Below are positions 42,434-52,800 of a stretch of DNA of 64,000 nucleotides, piece after piece; positions within the stretch are counted from its first letter, which is position 1; every line of letters starts with the position of its first letter. The notes under the pieces were generated by a model. That model made no database searches. It was not told the origin of the DNA and saw only the letters and a program-made list of their open reading frames with translations. Origin of the DNA: Macrocystis pyrifera (taxonomy: Eukaryota > Sar > Phaeophyceae > Laminariales > Laminariaceae); NCBI GenBank assembly GCA_031763025.1, contig JASSKH010000038.1, positions 3,513,001-3,577,000 of the forward strand. The letters are read 5' to 3'. A program made the translations under genes and the position numbers.

Positions 42434-42547
42434 CAACCCTTTTAGAGCAAACTGCAGTCCCGTGTTGAGGGCAAAGCACTCAAATTCTAAGTAGTTCGTC
42501 CCCGAAAACGGGACGTCAGAGTGCACTCACTGCCTGTGAGGGTCAAG
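42434..42547. mobile_element. MITE B copy
   Basis: CCAACCCTTTTAGAGCAAACTGCAG and the inverse CACTGCCTGTGAGGGTCAA frame the inner GGGCAAAGCACTC / GTAGTTCGTCCCC arms. It is diverged. Confidence 0.7.
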
Positions 42548-42634
42548 TGATATATATGTATCTCCCAGACCACCTTGTTGGTATGGTACAGCGGTACGAT
42601 ATCGCCTCAGCATCCGCGGGTTGTTTGGTGAGAC

Positions 42635-43180
42635 ATGCATGCAACAACACGGGAAGAGCGGCACCGCCATCCTCTCCGTGCCCTCTCCGTGCTCCCCATC
42701 CATCTCTTCAGCCTTGACTTGAGCTGCAGGGTGCGTTCATCGGCAATCGTTGACCGGACGGACGGACGGCCGGCGCACCTTGGCTTCTTCCTTCTTGTTC
42801 TTCCTCTCCTTGTTCTTCAGGGTGCGACAATGGCTCGCCCCCCCCCAAAAGGTCGAGCCACCGTCGCATCCCGAAGAAAACGAAGAAGAAGAGGATGAGG
42901 CAAGAGGCCAAGGTTATACGCGGGCCTTTCAGAAACCGCGCCCGACGCGCCCCGCGGTTCAAGGTGAAGCGGGATGGATGTAACGCACGGAGAGGATCGC
43001 GACAACGATGGAGAGGCAGGCGGGGCTCCGAAACGTTCCCGATGATCCCGAAATACTTGCGGACGGGAGAGTCCTACCTACGCACCTATCAAAACCATAC
43101 AATATATCTACAGAGAAACAGCGCGCTTCGTTCTTACGAAGGGAAGGCAGCCCCGGTACTAATAATAGATGGTTCGTACC
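42635..43180. other. Unrecognised region with several open frames
   Basis: Plus-strand frames are Arg/Pro/Glu-rich (for example 42750-42983, with EENEEEEDEARGQG). One could be coding, with a TTCTTCAG acceptor-like word at 42819, but none matches a family I know and frames disagree between segments. Confidence 0.3.
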
Positions 43181-43194
43181 AGATACGACTCATA

Positions 43195-43304
43195 ACCCCT
43201 TTTTCGGGACTCAACTCGTTCAGGACTGCAGCCCCATTTTGGGCGACAAAACCATTCAAATTCCTAGTACTTTGTCTCCAAAACGGGACTGCAGTTTTGC
43301 CCAA
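43195..43304. mobile_element. MITE B copy, right end lost
   Basis: AACCCCTTTTTCGGGACTC, GGACTGCAGCCCC, GACAAAACCATTC and GGGACTGCAG are present. The terminal GGGTTAA is absent. Confidence 0.65.
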
Positions 43305-43439
43305 AAATGTCGATTCAAGAGGGGAAAAAATGGCTCATTTTTTTTTTTTACGGTTTACAGCAATGGGCCACCTTTGCGTGGTTGGGTGACGATACGACAA
43401 TGGTTGGTAACCGCGTTACAATGGTTGAATGCAAGGAGC

Positions 43440-43506
43440 CGTACGTACGTACGTACGTACGTACGTACGGCACGGACGCAACCTCATTCTACCCGTACGT
43501 ACGTAA
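43440..43506. repeat. (GTAC)n microsatellite
   Basis: Seven to eight CGTA/GTAC units at 43441-43469 and a short second block at 43494-43506 are self-complementary and could form a cruciform. Confidence 0.9.
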
Positions 43507-44401
43507 GTGCTGCTGGGCGCTCACGCCGCTCGCAGGCGGTCGGTACGCCAAAGTTATGTCATCGTGTTGGTTGGTCGCTATCATTTTCGAAGGGGTCGAA
43601 AAGGGGACAATCATGGGTTTTGGACGCATTAATAAAATACGACATAGATACCGGAAGCTCGTGGTGTTTTCTCTTTCAGGTACGGTTGGTTGCATGTGAG
43701 TCAGTCAAGAGAGGCAGTCGGTACACTCCCCGTATTCGGCTCGTCGCGTTTCTCGGCGTGTTTTCTGGTGAACCAACCGATTCAAACCAGGTTTATCGCT
43801 GCTTACAATAATACACTGCAAACGCTATGCGGTGCGGTATTGAATAAATTCGCGATCACTTCTCATTCGCCGAGTCTGCGCATCTGCGGGTACTTGGTGT
43901 TACCTGTTCGATATCGTATCGAAGGTTTCCATCTGTAGAAATATCGGGCTTGCGGGTGTTCTGCCATCCATCCCCTGGCATCCCCGTGTGCTTTTCGTGC
44001 TGACACTATGCATAAACGAAAGCTTCGACGCACCAAAATATCCAGATATCGAAATCGTATCGGATACGAAGTTTTTTCGTTTATTGGTGTCGTACCGAAC
44101 GTCATCCTCGTTCGATATTCAACACTCCTTCGTATGCTTGAGGGGACCCGGGGACTCCCGTTCGTAATGCGGGACAATCGGGAACGTTTCGGCACATCCA
44201 TTGGTGCTAATTGTGGCTCAGTCATCTCTTCTTGTCCTCTTGTTCGAAACCAACCACCGCCGCGATAACGTACCACGAACGACGTGTAATTTTTCCTGGT
44301 TTATGCTTGACTGTAAAGGGAAGTGATGTGACACGTAAAACAAATGCCCATCGCCGTGTCAACATAGTTCGTGAACGTATATCTGGTACCGGTATGTGCC
44401 T

Positions 44402-44632
44402 TGCATGAAATATCCTGCACCGTTCAAGAGCTTGGGTACTGAATTGGAAATCAAGGGTGGATCGGTTTCGAGGACGGGGAAAATAAACCAACGCCTGGGC
44501 GCCCGGGTAGCTCGCATGAAATATCTTGCACCGTTCAAGAGCTTGGGTACTGCTGTGCTGGAAATCAAGGGTGGATCGTCTTTGAGGGCGGGGAAAATAC
44601 ACCAACGCCTGGGAGCACCCCGGGCGAGCGCG
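44402..44632. repeat. Tandem duplication, about 118 bp
   Basis: GCATGAAATATCYTGCACCG, CAAGAGCTTGGGTACTG, GAAATCAAGGGTGGATCG and CAACGCCTGGG occur twice at a 118-bp offset. The length difference is a multiple of three and both copies stay open on the plus strand, so an exon duplication is possible. No domain is recognised. Confidence 0.85.
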
Positions 44633-45080
44633 TCTGGACACTAAAAGCGCACTCGAAAGCCTCCACACCTCCGGAGGACAGATAATCGATTTCCACTTCA
44701 CGATCCAAATCTCTCGAGGCAGATAGATCTATTCGCCATCCTGCATGACTTGCGGTCTAGTATCGTAGATCATGCTGCCGGGTGGGACCCGTCTCATTTA
44801 CCTGTTATGATTTTTTATATCTGAATGATCTACTGTAATGTAAGCACACGTTTACTTGCTTTTACCCATATGAATTTGCCACTACCTTTTTTTTCTTGCT
44901 TTTGGGGTTTCCCTGTCGCGCATTCTGCAACATACCGGTATGCAGTACCAGGCATCTCTCTCTACCGAGGTAGGATAAAGGAAACAGGACGGACACTGGG
45001 TGTACTCGTGAATCTGGGTACAAAGAACGACTTCATGTGGAGACAGCACACACGAACGTTTCCTGGATTGTACCAGTATA

Positions 45081-45190
45081 CTGTGACGGAGGTCCATAGT
45101 TAATAGGACCTATGGTATCCATAAAAACCTATATATTTACCTGTTTTTACTAACAAAATTTGGTCCTGTTAACTATGGACCCCCGTAATA
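45081..45190. mobile_element. MITE A copy
   Basis: The left end is worn (GTGACGGAGGTCCATAG); the right end CTATGGACCCCCGTAATA is intact. Confidence 0.92.
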
Positions 45191-45264
45191 CTATATATGC
45201 ATGTTCTGCACGACCTCTCACAGCGGCAGGAGAGCAACTTCTGCAGATGATGTAGACCATGATC

Positions 45265-45371
45265 TATTACGGGGGACCATAGTAAATAGGACCAATACTG
45301 TTGGTAAAAATAGTGAAATATATAGGTTTTTGTGTGTACCGTAGGTCCTATTTACTATGGTCCTCCGTACT
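45265..45371. mobile_element. MITE A copy
   Basis: Its ends TATTACGGGGGACCATAG and CTATGGTCCTCCGTA are good. It is inserted in a GATC-type repeat (CATGATC before, ATCACGATC after). Confidence 0.93.
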
Positions 45372-46136
45372 AGATCACGATCTATTTGTCCGAGGTGTAA
45401 AAGCTTCGAGCTTTAGATATGATACCTTCCCAGCGACTGACTGCTGTGCCACGAGGTTGATGCATGCATGCGCTCACGACCTCACGATGCATACCCGGCA
45501 GCGGCCATTTGCAAGGGAGAAAACTGAGCACTCCCCCCCTCTTCCCTTCAGTAAAACCGCAAAACTGCTGGCTGCGTGCTGTTGCAGTAGCGCAGTATCC
45601 CCCTCCTCCTTGCCCCCTCCAGGACAACTGCAAAACTGTTGGCTGGGTATTAGCACAGCAGTATGTGACAGCAGTACTGATTCGAGTATACTGGCATAAT
45701 ACTGGTGGACCAGTGGAACGTACAGCGGTAGATTTGAAACCTACCGGTACACAAGAGCACCACAGAACGCCATCCCATACGACGGAAACCCCGACAAAAT
45801 GGCGAGTCAGGGGGGCGATGGCTCGCGGCCCCGCAACAGATCTCGCAACCGGTATACTGGCTGAGCCAGCGAGCCAGGACCCCGGCCTGCATAGCTGGTG
45901 CTGTAACGAAGCTGGGCTTCGCTTGGCTTCATCGCTCGATCCCAAAAGCGACAGCCCAACTCTGGTGCTTGGCACACCAGTTATATCATACCGTCTGTGT
46001 GTTCTTCACATTGAACCCTTCTCTTTCATATCGAGTACCCGTCGTATACCGGTATACTGGTACTCGAACCGGAATATCTATGTACGAACCTCTACTTCAG
46101 GTATCACGCACGGATTGTATAGAACCTTAGCACACA
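45372..46136. other. No gene confidently recognised
   Basis: Long open frames exist on both strands (plus 45464-46171, minus 45382-45975), so neither can be preferred. A short internal repeat (CAAAACTGYTGGCTG) occurs at 45560 and 45632. No domain is seen. Confidence 0.35.
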
Positions 46137-46421
46137 TCGGACAGATCAGATCATCGATTCCAACTTTATGATCTAGATCTTTCCCTTGAAATGCAGATAC
46201 ATTTATTCCCGATCTGGCATGCATGATCTACTGACCGGTGTGCATGCAGCTCATGTTGCCCGGGATGGAAAACATATGCTCTACATGATCTAACGCACGT
46301 CTCTTGGGTTGGATCTGCACTGCGATCGTATACAGATCCGGTAAAGCATGTCCTATCGGTAGGTCAAGGATCTAGATGATCTATACAGATAGATCATGAT
46401 CTATTTGTCCGAAGCGTGAAA
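46137..46421. mobile_element. GATC-rich element with short inverted ends
   Basis: The left end TCGGACAGATCAGATCATCG and the inverse of the right end (TCGGACAAATAGATCATGATC) match well over about 20 bp. Related ends are at 45360-45395, 44685-44760, 39890-39945 and at the edges of the 13.5-kb minisatellite. No protein is encoded. Confidence 0.5.
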
Positions 46422-46504
46422 ATTTTATCATCCAACAGCCAAACACAACGAACAAGGCCCCCATTCAAACAAAAGCCGGGAAGACCACAAAAAAAAACAC
46501 AACG

Positions 46505-46575
46505 TGTCCTAAAATATTAGGATCGTTTTGGCATTAATATTACAGGCCAAACGGTGATTACATTTCCGGACAAAG
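46505..46575. mobile_element. MITE E, single copy
   Basis: GTCCTAAAATATTAGGATCGTTTTGG and the inverse CCAAACGGTGATTACATTTCCGGAC (given here in two-part form: CCAAACGGTGATTAC, ATTTCCGGAC) frame an ATTAATATT centre. Confidence 0.7.
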
Positions 46576-48268
46576 CGGTATTGGCTACAATACCAGAGGG
46601 CATTTATTCGTTTCGCTTGCAATAAAATCGCCCACACAGGGTGCAATGAATAAAATCTGCCCCGCGTGAGTGCGGGCAGTGCTCGCATTACGAGGCAACC
46701 CTCCGCATGGTGAGTGCATTAGCCGGATGTGCTCTTGCTCTTTGCACATGTCGGGGCCGGGGCATCACTGGTCGATTTTGAATGACATCCAAGCGATCAT
46801 TTTTGGTATTCGTTTGTTTCGTGCGGGAGCGGCTTGCCGACACTTACTATTAATATTGATAGTACTTCGTTACTTTTACGTACGTACCCGGTACCACTAC
46901 TATTGTACCTACGATAAACATGTTTTACGTAAAATATCAAAATAATGGGGAATTTTTTTCACACCCAACACACACAGGACGCCAACAGATGAATATTTTT
47001 GTGTTGCTTTTGCCTCAGCTGCACCCAACAACTGCAAAACTCCACCGACCGATCGCACGCTTGGATCCCAACAACGCACGCAACAGCCCCCGGAGGACGC
47101 CGCTCAATGCACGACTAGTGTCTGCTGCAAGCGTGGGGACTCGAGCTTATCAGCTGTGAGCAGGATCGAAAGCCCATGCAAGAAATGCCCGCGCGCCAAA
47201 AAGAAAACTCCGCGAATCTCGTGTGTTCTGCATTGGGACGGAGGGGGGGTTTGCTCACAAGCACAGCACTGCCGGTGTACGGCGGTGATCGGCACCGAGT
47301 GAGGTGGCGCCGGCTGCGCAACTGGCAGAACTACATTAGGGACAGTCGTACTGCGTGCCGCACCAGAGGTATCGTCGTCCTATCCCGGCACGTAGGCCTA
47401 AGTCGGTCGACAAAACGGGCTCGTTGCTGCTCGCAAACCCCTCCCCTTGGTAAGAAAACGACATCTGCTGCTGCTGTCCAAACTGAACTCGTACTCGTAC
47501 GTAAAAAAACACACAGAAAAAAAGACAGACGCCAGGGTCTTGCGCCTGCTAGCACCACCGCCGCACTCAATGCCGCGCCTATTGCATCCACGCCTCCTAC
47601 TGGGGACAATCGAGCGTCGGCGACAGCAGCGCAGGCTCACCATCTTCGCTGCCAGGCCCTGTTCTCGGCAGCTTCCTCCAGGGAGAAAGTTGGATTCCTC
47701 TCGTCTTGCAGGGTGGAGGATTTGTTGCCTCTTCTCCAAGCAGCAGATCACCAACAAGCACAATGCAGCGCGCGACGGCTATCTGAACAGGATTGGCGGC
47801 GCGCGGGAGGCCGGTCTCTGTGTCCTTTATCGTTGGCTGGTGTCGGTGCAGGGAAGGAGTGATGTGGAGGTGAAGCTGGAGTGGTGTGGGGGTGTAGGTT
47901 CGGGTGCCACCACCATCTCTTTCCCTCGAGGACAAGCGACATAAACAGTAATAGGCGTTTTTGATATCCGGGAGGCGGGGTGCAATTCGTGATGTGAAGT
48001 GGCCTGGTGCATGAGCATGTGAGTGCATGGAACATGGACCATCGGAGCGTACATGTGCATCCAAGGCATGCATTTTTGGCTCCAGAACTTGGATCTCTCT
48101 AGGTCCAAGAACCAGCACGGACATTGTACATGCTGGATGTCGATGGGTAGCTAGTGGTGAGTAGAAAGGAGGGTCCAAGACGAAGAACGCCCATACCCAC
48201 ACACTCCTGGTTATACTGCTTTGGGTATACAACACAAAATGTTGCTTATAGTTCCGTCCATTGGTGGG
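46576..48268. other. GC-rich region, frames open on both strands
   Basis: At 47176-47862 (plus) and 47597-48235 (minus) there are frames of 212-228 codons. Their composition is Arg/Ala/Ser-rich on one strand and His/Pro/Arg-rich on the other. I recognise no family and cannot tell whether either is an exon. No known repeat family is found between 46.6 and 48.2 kb. Confidence 0.35.
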
Positions 48269-48345
48269 ACCGATATGCCCGTAAATGTAAGAATCGTTTT
48301 TTGCTCATCATAAATACTCAAACGATTCTTACATTTCCGGACGTA
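48269..48345. mobile_element. MITE E, single copy
   Basis: CCGTAAATGTAAGAATCGTT and the inverse AACGATTCTTACATTTCCGG form near-perfect 20-bp arms around GCTCATCATAAATACTC. This is the best-preserved isolated copy. Confidence 0.85.
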
Positions 48346-49052
48346 GTGCTATTGATAGTGTACTCTTTTGCTGCTGTTGGTGCATGTGTCAGTTGTTGTT
48401 GCTGGTGTTGTACCAGCCTTTAAATAAAAAGTATGTTGTACGCACCACACTGACAGGAACTGCGGAGAACGCTGCTTCTTAGCGGTGTGTGGGTGCGCGC
48501 AGGGCGGCCGTCTTGCCCTCGCCCTGTGCCTCGTAGAATTTTATTGTTGAAAACTTGAAAACTTGGCCGCACGCGTGGCTTTCTGGACTATATACCTCTC
48601 ACCCTACTGCTCTACCTGGTACATACATGGTACCACAGACTGAGAGATGCCTTTCGTAGGTAGGTACTGCTGGGTGTGTACCACTACCGATGCTGCTGTT
48701 TTTGTTCCGAGTCAACCGGTACACGTAAGGGAATCACAGTAGCAAGATGATAAGCTGCACCCGTGTGAGAATGAATGCATGCATGTTGTTAGAGTTAGCG
48801 TTAGTTTGAGCGTCTCGAACGCGGAAGGAGCCGACCTTATACTCGTACGTACATACCAGGTAGCAGGGTATAGCTGGGTATGGATTGCTATTATCGTTAT
48901 TAATCATGCCGCCTTCCTTCATGGAACCCACTCTCGCCGCGAAAATAATCCACGTTTATGTATTCAGCGGGCACTATATTTTTGAACAGCGTAATTAGTT
49001 AGTCGTATGGTATGATGTACAGCAGCACAAGTTTACGTTGACGTACTATTTT

Positions 49053-49360
49053 GAAAGGTTTCAACATGTTGCAACATCATATCAATATCCCTTGTTCGGG
49101 TTATATAGTATCAGTGCGCAGAATGATTATTTAAAATTGTCCTGTTGACCCGGGCAGCATCCAGGGGAGCCGCTGGCCTATATCTTTGACAAGGAATCAC
49201 ATACCAGTATAGAATACGCGCTCGGTTTATCACAATACTTCCTTGTAAAATTCGGTAAAAATGGAATATAGACGAGGCGTATTATGCAGCTTGCAAAGTT
49301 GAGTATCAACTATTTAATCAGTCGAACTCACAGCTGACGTATTTCAAAATTTATAAAAAA
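49053..49360 (+). repeat. Dispersed element D, copy 3
   Basis: It is about 93% alike to 10387-10692 by eye (GGTTTCAACATGTTGCAACA through CAGCTGACGTATTTCAAAAT). One difference is a CCAGTA insertion at 49202-49209. Confidence 0.9.
49202..49209. repeat. TACCAGTA insertion in element D
   Basis: This copy reads AATCACATACCAGTATAGAA; the copy at 10524 reads AATCACATATAGAATACG. Removing CCAGTA restores the empty site exactly. It is a 4-bp-core variant of the TACCWGGTA motif. Confidence 0.75.
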
Positions 49361-49737
49361 TGTATTCCCGGCCAGCATGATATACTGAAAATAGTGTTCT
49401 TTGAGCAGCACAAGTAAAGCAGTACCACAGGTACCCACGTACTTGGAAGCATTAAATTTTGTGCTCAGCAAAGAACACCACTGACTCTACAACTGTAGTA
49501 GTACCTCTGGTAAATCCTACCCACCACCAGGTACCTGGTACATAATAGAGCCCATCCATGTATGTGTTCAACGTGGACATCACAATAAGGCAGGAGCCTT
49601 ACGTAGCCACGACAGGGGATTCTTAATCGCTGTCGCCTACTACTGCCGTACTTCACCGTGCCGTAGGTACGTCCAGGCACCCTGTATGTATGTATGTACC
49701 TGGTACCTGGTATGAGCTCCCAAGTAGGGAGTAGGTT

Positions 49738-50058
49738 TAGCAATCTGGGAGAAGGGATCTTTAGGGGTGTTTTTGACTTGAAAATTGCGTAGCGCGGTCT
49801 GCACTTCGGAATCGTCGTCTGCAATTGAGAAATTTCCTGGTTCGATGCAAGCGCGGCGCAGCCCCGCCGTTTATGGCCAGTTTTGGCCCGTTTTTGGCTG
49901 CGGTTTGGGGTCAGGGTTAGGGTTAGGGTTAGGGTTAGGGTTAGGGTTAGGGTTAGAGTTAGGGGTTGGGTTGGGTCTTCGCCCGTACCTTGATTCCAAC
50001 AGGAACCAAAATACCTGAACAGCCTACCAACCTAAAGATCCCTTCTCCCAGATTGCTA
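49738..50058. repeat. Inverted 28-bp repeats flanking a telomere-like array
   Basis: TAGCAATCTGGGAGAAGGGA... (49738-49765) and its exact inverse (50031-50058) bracket 265 bp containing the TTAGGG repeats. A further copy of one arm plus 8-10 bp of its outer flank is at 62441-62475. No protein is encoded. Confidence 0.75.
49911..49975 (+). repeat. Interstitial telomere-like (TTAGGG)n
   Basis: Seven perfect GGGTTA units are followed by GAGTTA, GGGGTT and GGGTTGGG variants. It lies inside the window and is not at an end, so it is interstitial. It suggests TTAGGG-type telomeres in this organism. Confidence 0.9.
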
Positions 50059-50389
50059 GGGGACGGTGTTAGCTACCCCTACAGCAGTGCCGCAGAGGCC
50101 GTGTGTCTTATGGAGACCAAAACGTCCTTATCATTATGTCCAGAGCGATGAGCGTGACAGTCATCGCCACTTGCTAGCCAAGTGCCTACGTTGTATATAT
50201 CTTCCCCTCTACCAACACGGTATGGCCCTGTTGGCGTGTACATATATACCTGGTATGACAGGCGACAAAGCGTGGACGGCGAGCAGAAATAAAAATGTCC
50301 CCACAGCTCAGAAGTTCGCTCAAGATGCGTACAACCAACAGGACGAGACGAGCAGAGAGGAACTTGGAGAAGAGAAGGGTAGATATAGT

Positions 50390-51021
50390 GAAGAGGGGGA
50401 GGGGGGGGGGATACAAACGCGGGGAGGGTGGGAGAGGAGGAGCGGGGTTGTGGGGGAGGGGGGTTGTGGGTAGCTGGGGAGGGCGGGAATAGAAAGGAGG
50501 GGCGGGTGGAATGGTGCAGTAGGGAAAGGGGGGGATGGGGGGAGAGGGGAGGGGTGGGGGAAAGAAGGAGGGGCAAGGTTCTTGGAGGCGGGGGGAGGGG
50601 AGCGGAGGCAATCCTACAGTAGCATGCGTCTGAGGTAGGTCGGGCTGGTGCTAGCGCAACTGTTACTATCTGTTGGATGAGAGAATCAACATGTCGCGGA
50701 CGACAAAAGGGAAGTAGCCCATGAAGTCTATGGGGATAACTCTGAAGGCGAGGTGTAGAGCTTTGTTTCGGAGGGGGGAAGTAGCAGGTACTTGATTGTG
50801 CAGCGAACGAGGCCTAGATCAGTTGTATGGAGGTCAGGTTTAGAGGACGAGATGAAAAAAAGGCGGAGCTGGCGGGAACCGATTGAAGGGGAGGGGAGGG
50901 GAGGGGAGGGGGGGGGGAGGAGGTAAGGGGGAGGAAGGGCGGTGAAGATGGTGAGCGGTCTACTCTTCGGAGACTTCAGCGCGGGGGCGGCGGGGAGGGG
51001 GGGGGGGGGGGGGGGGGGGAG
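50390..51021. repeat. G-rich low-complexity region
   Basis: The plus strand has GGGGGAGGGG-type runs for about 230 bp (50390-50620) and again at 50888-51021, with (GGGGA)n at 50890-50912. Minus frames are Pro-rich artefacts. No gene is seen. Confidence 0.75.
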
Positions 51022-51058
51022 GCGTACTCATTTGTTGCTTGCCTTAGTCATTTGACGT
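51022..51058 (-). repeat. LINE 3' end, about 37 bp, joined to S3 poly-C
   Basis: On the minus strand the S3 tail poly-C is followed by TCAAATGACTAAGGCAAGC..., AACAAATGAGTACG and the next poly-C (from about 51018 down to 51000). This is one of the shortest 5'-truncated LINE insertions in the window. Confidence 0.85.
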
Positions 51059-51079
51059 GGGCGGGGGGGGGGGGGGGGG

Positions 51080-51455
51080 TGTACTCGATAAGAGAGATGC
51101 ACTCGATCTCATGCATGGCCGTAGTCGTATGACCATAGACCCTCGCATCCCTACAATGCCGGGACGGAGCATGTCGGGTTTTCACCGACCAGGCAGACAT
51201 TGCTTGCACCAAGCGCGAAGCGCCGTGAGGTGTTGGGCGAGTCGCATGAAGGGTGAGCTGCATCCTACTAAGAACCGCTTTAGAAGCGGACTTGCGTATG
51301 GATGACAGCTTCAATGTGTTAGTTTAATTTCCGGTGTAGCCACTTCCAGAGACAGCAATGGGAGTACTATGTAACTGCCTCTTGGGTGCCGTACCTTGAA
51401 CACTACGTGATACGATCAATTCCCTTGTGCAGAGTAAAGGTTCTTTACTTCGCAC
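51080..51455 (-). repeat. S3 retroelement, longest minus-strand copy
   Basis: It is well preserved from the poly-C tail (51064-51079) to the 5' part GAACCTTTACTCTGCACAAG. The shared block with 26273-26525 is nearly identical. Inverted to the plus-strand copy at 16556-16942. Confidence 0.9.
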
Positions 51456-51896
51456 TAATGATCTAACTCCACGACCAGCTGTGGGCAACCGCCAAAAAAA
51501 AAAAAAAAAACGGTACCCTGGATGTCTAGCTCACGTAGTGAGCGGCATGATTTACAGTGTCGTTGCCAACCGACGCCAACCCAACCTATATATAATACAT
51601 AGTAGGGGGGGGGAGGGGGGGCGAAAGGAGCGCCGCTGATGGCTCTTTTGGAGTGGTGGGAGATAAAAAGCGTGTTGGGATGGGGGGGTGCCGGCAGGGG
51701 CATCGCTTTCGAAAGACGAAAGGCGTGTAATGAGAGATGAGTGCCAGCAGGGACGCTGCTGGTGACCTTCTTTCGGTCGATGGAAGGTGGAAAGTGTGCA
51801 CGGAGGAGGGGCGCGACTCCCTAAAGAGCAACATGGCATTTACCAGTAGCAGTTGCGGAGGAGCAGAGCGAGGGGGCAGCGGGCCGGGGGGGGGGG

Positions 51897-51955
51897 TACT
51901 CATGTCATGCATGGCCGAAGTCATATGACCATAGATCCTCGCATCCCTACAATGC
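51897..51955 (-). repeat. S3 retroelement, 59-bp 3' end
   Basis: CATGTCATGCATGGCCGAAG, GTCATATGACCATAGATCC and TCGCATCCCTACAATGCC are followed by unrelated sequence, with a poly-C tail (51887-51896 as G). Confidence 0.88.
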
Positions 51956-52399
51956 CAGAGAGTAGACTTACCTGCCGCTATATATATTGTACGTATTAAT
52001 AGTACTTCTGATGATGTACTAATATACAGCAACAGCAGCATTTGTGCATAAACTAGTGAGTGCATACACTACTGTACAGTACCAGGTGCTACTTAGGTTC
52101 CACAACACGCACAAGATATCGAACTATCACACAGCAACAGCAGGCCGCAACAATAGCAGCAACATCCCAACAACACCCCCTACAACTATTAATAGCAACA
52201 ACAGCAACAATAACAACAACAACAATGGTGCACGGGCAGGTTATTTCAAAGTTGAGAGGGGTTACCAACTTACGAGATACTTACGGCTAGGAGTGTAGTC
52301 TGAAACTTGTATGAATACTGTACAGTAGTAGTGTGCCAGACATGTATTGTTGCGATTTGTGCCCCCCCCGAATTACATGGGCTCCCTTTCCAATATATG
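51956..52399. other. No gene recognised; CAA/CAG-rich patch
   Basis: An interrupted (CAA)n/(CAG)n patch lies at 52130-52225. Frames across it are repeat-driven. A poly-C at about 52401-52414 marks the start of the LINE composite. Confidence 0.5.
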
Positions 52400-52429
52400 A
52401 CCCCCCCCCCCCCAAACCCTAAGCTAGGA

Positions 52430-52800
52430 TAATAGAAGGATGGGAGCAGTTGGTCAAGACCACAGCAAGTAGAGTAATAGGGAAGGAGTTGAGAGTACGC
52501 AACAGAGCAGTGAAATGGTGGGATGAGGAAGTGAAAGAGGCTATAAGAGCAAGGAGAAAGGCACACGAAAGGTAGACATCGAGTAAAACTACGACAGGGT
52601 GGGAGGAATATGCTATAGCTGGAAAGAAAGTAAAAGAGATGGTAGAGAAGAAGAAAGGGATATGGAAAGACGTAGTAGATAAAACGAATGAAAACTTTGA
52701 GGGCGGGATGAAGCAGATGTGGGTAGGGATAAAAGGGATAAAAGCAGGAGAGGCAGACCCGGGAATAGTTATTCTAAGAGCACAGAACTGTAAACTGGTT
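52430..52800 (+). pseudogene. LINE retrotransposon, 5' segment (before RT)
   Basis: This part of the LINE protein reads AVKWWDEEVKEAIRARRKAH, with a TAG where Trp is expected, then GWEEYAIAGKKVKEMVEKKK and GIWKDVVDKTNENFEGGMKQ, ending LRAQNCKLV. The WWDEEV...AI...R segment is the linker between an apurinic-type endonuclease and reverse transcriptase in APE-type LINEs. The endonuclease is missing: the copy is 5'-truncated and starts just after a poly-C (52401-52414). Coding resumes at 58979 with DSNSKGKREVLVEHYRKL; the 6.2 kb between are an insertion. Confidence 0.85.

Noticed and set aside
49911..49975. Chromosome end
   Set aside because: Sequence continues for 14 kb on the far side and the array is short and enclosed by inverted repeats, so it is interstitial.
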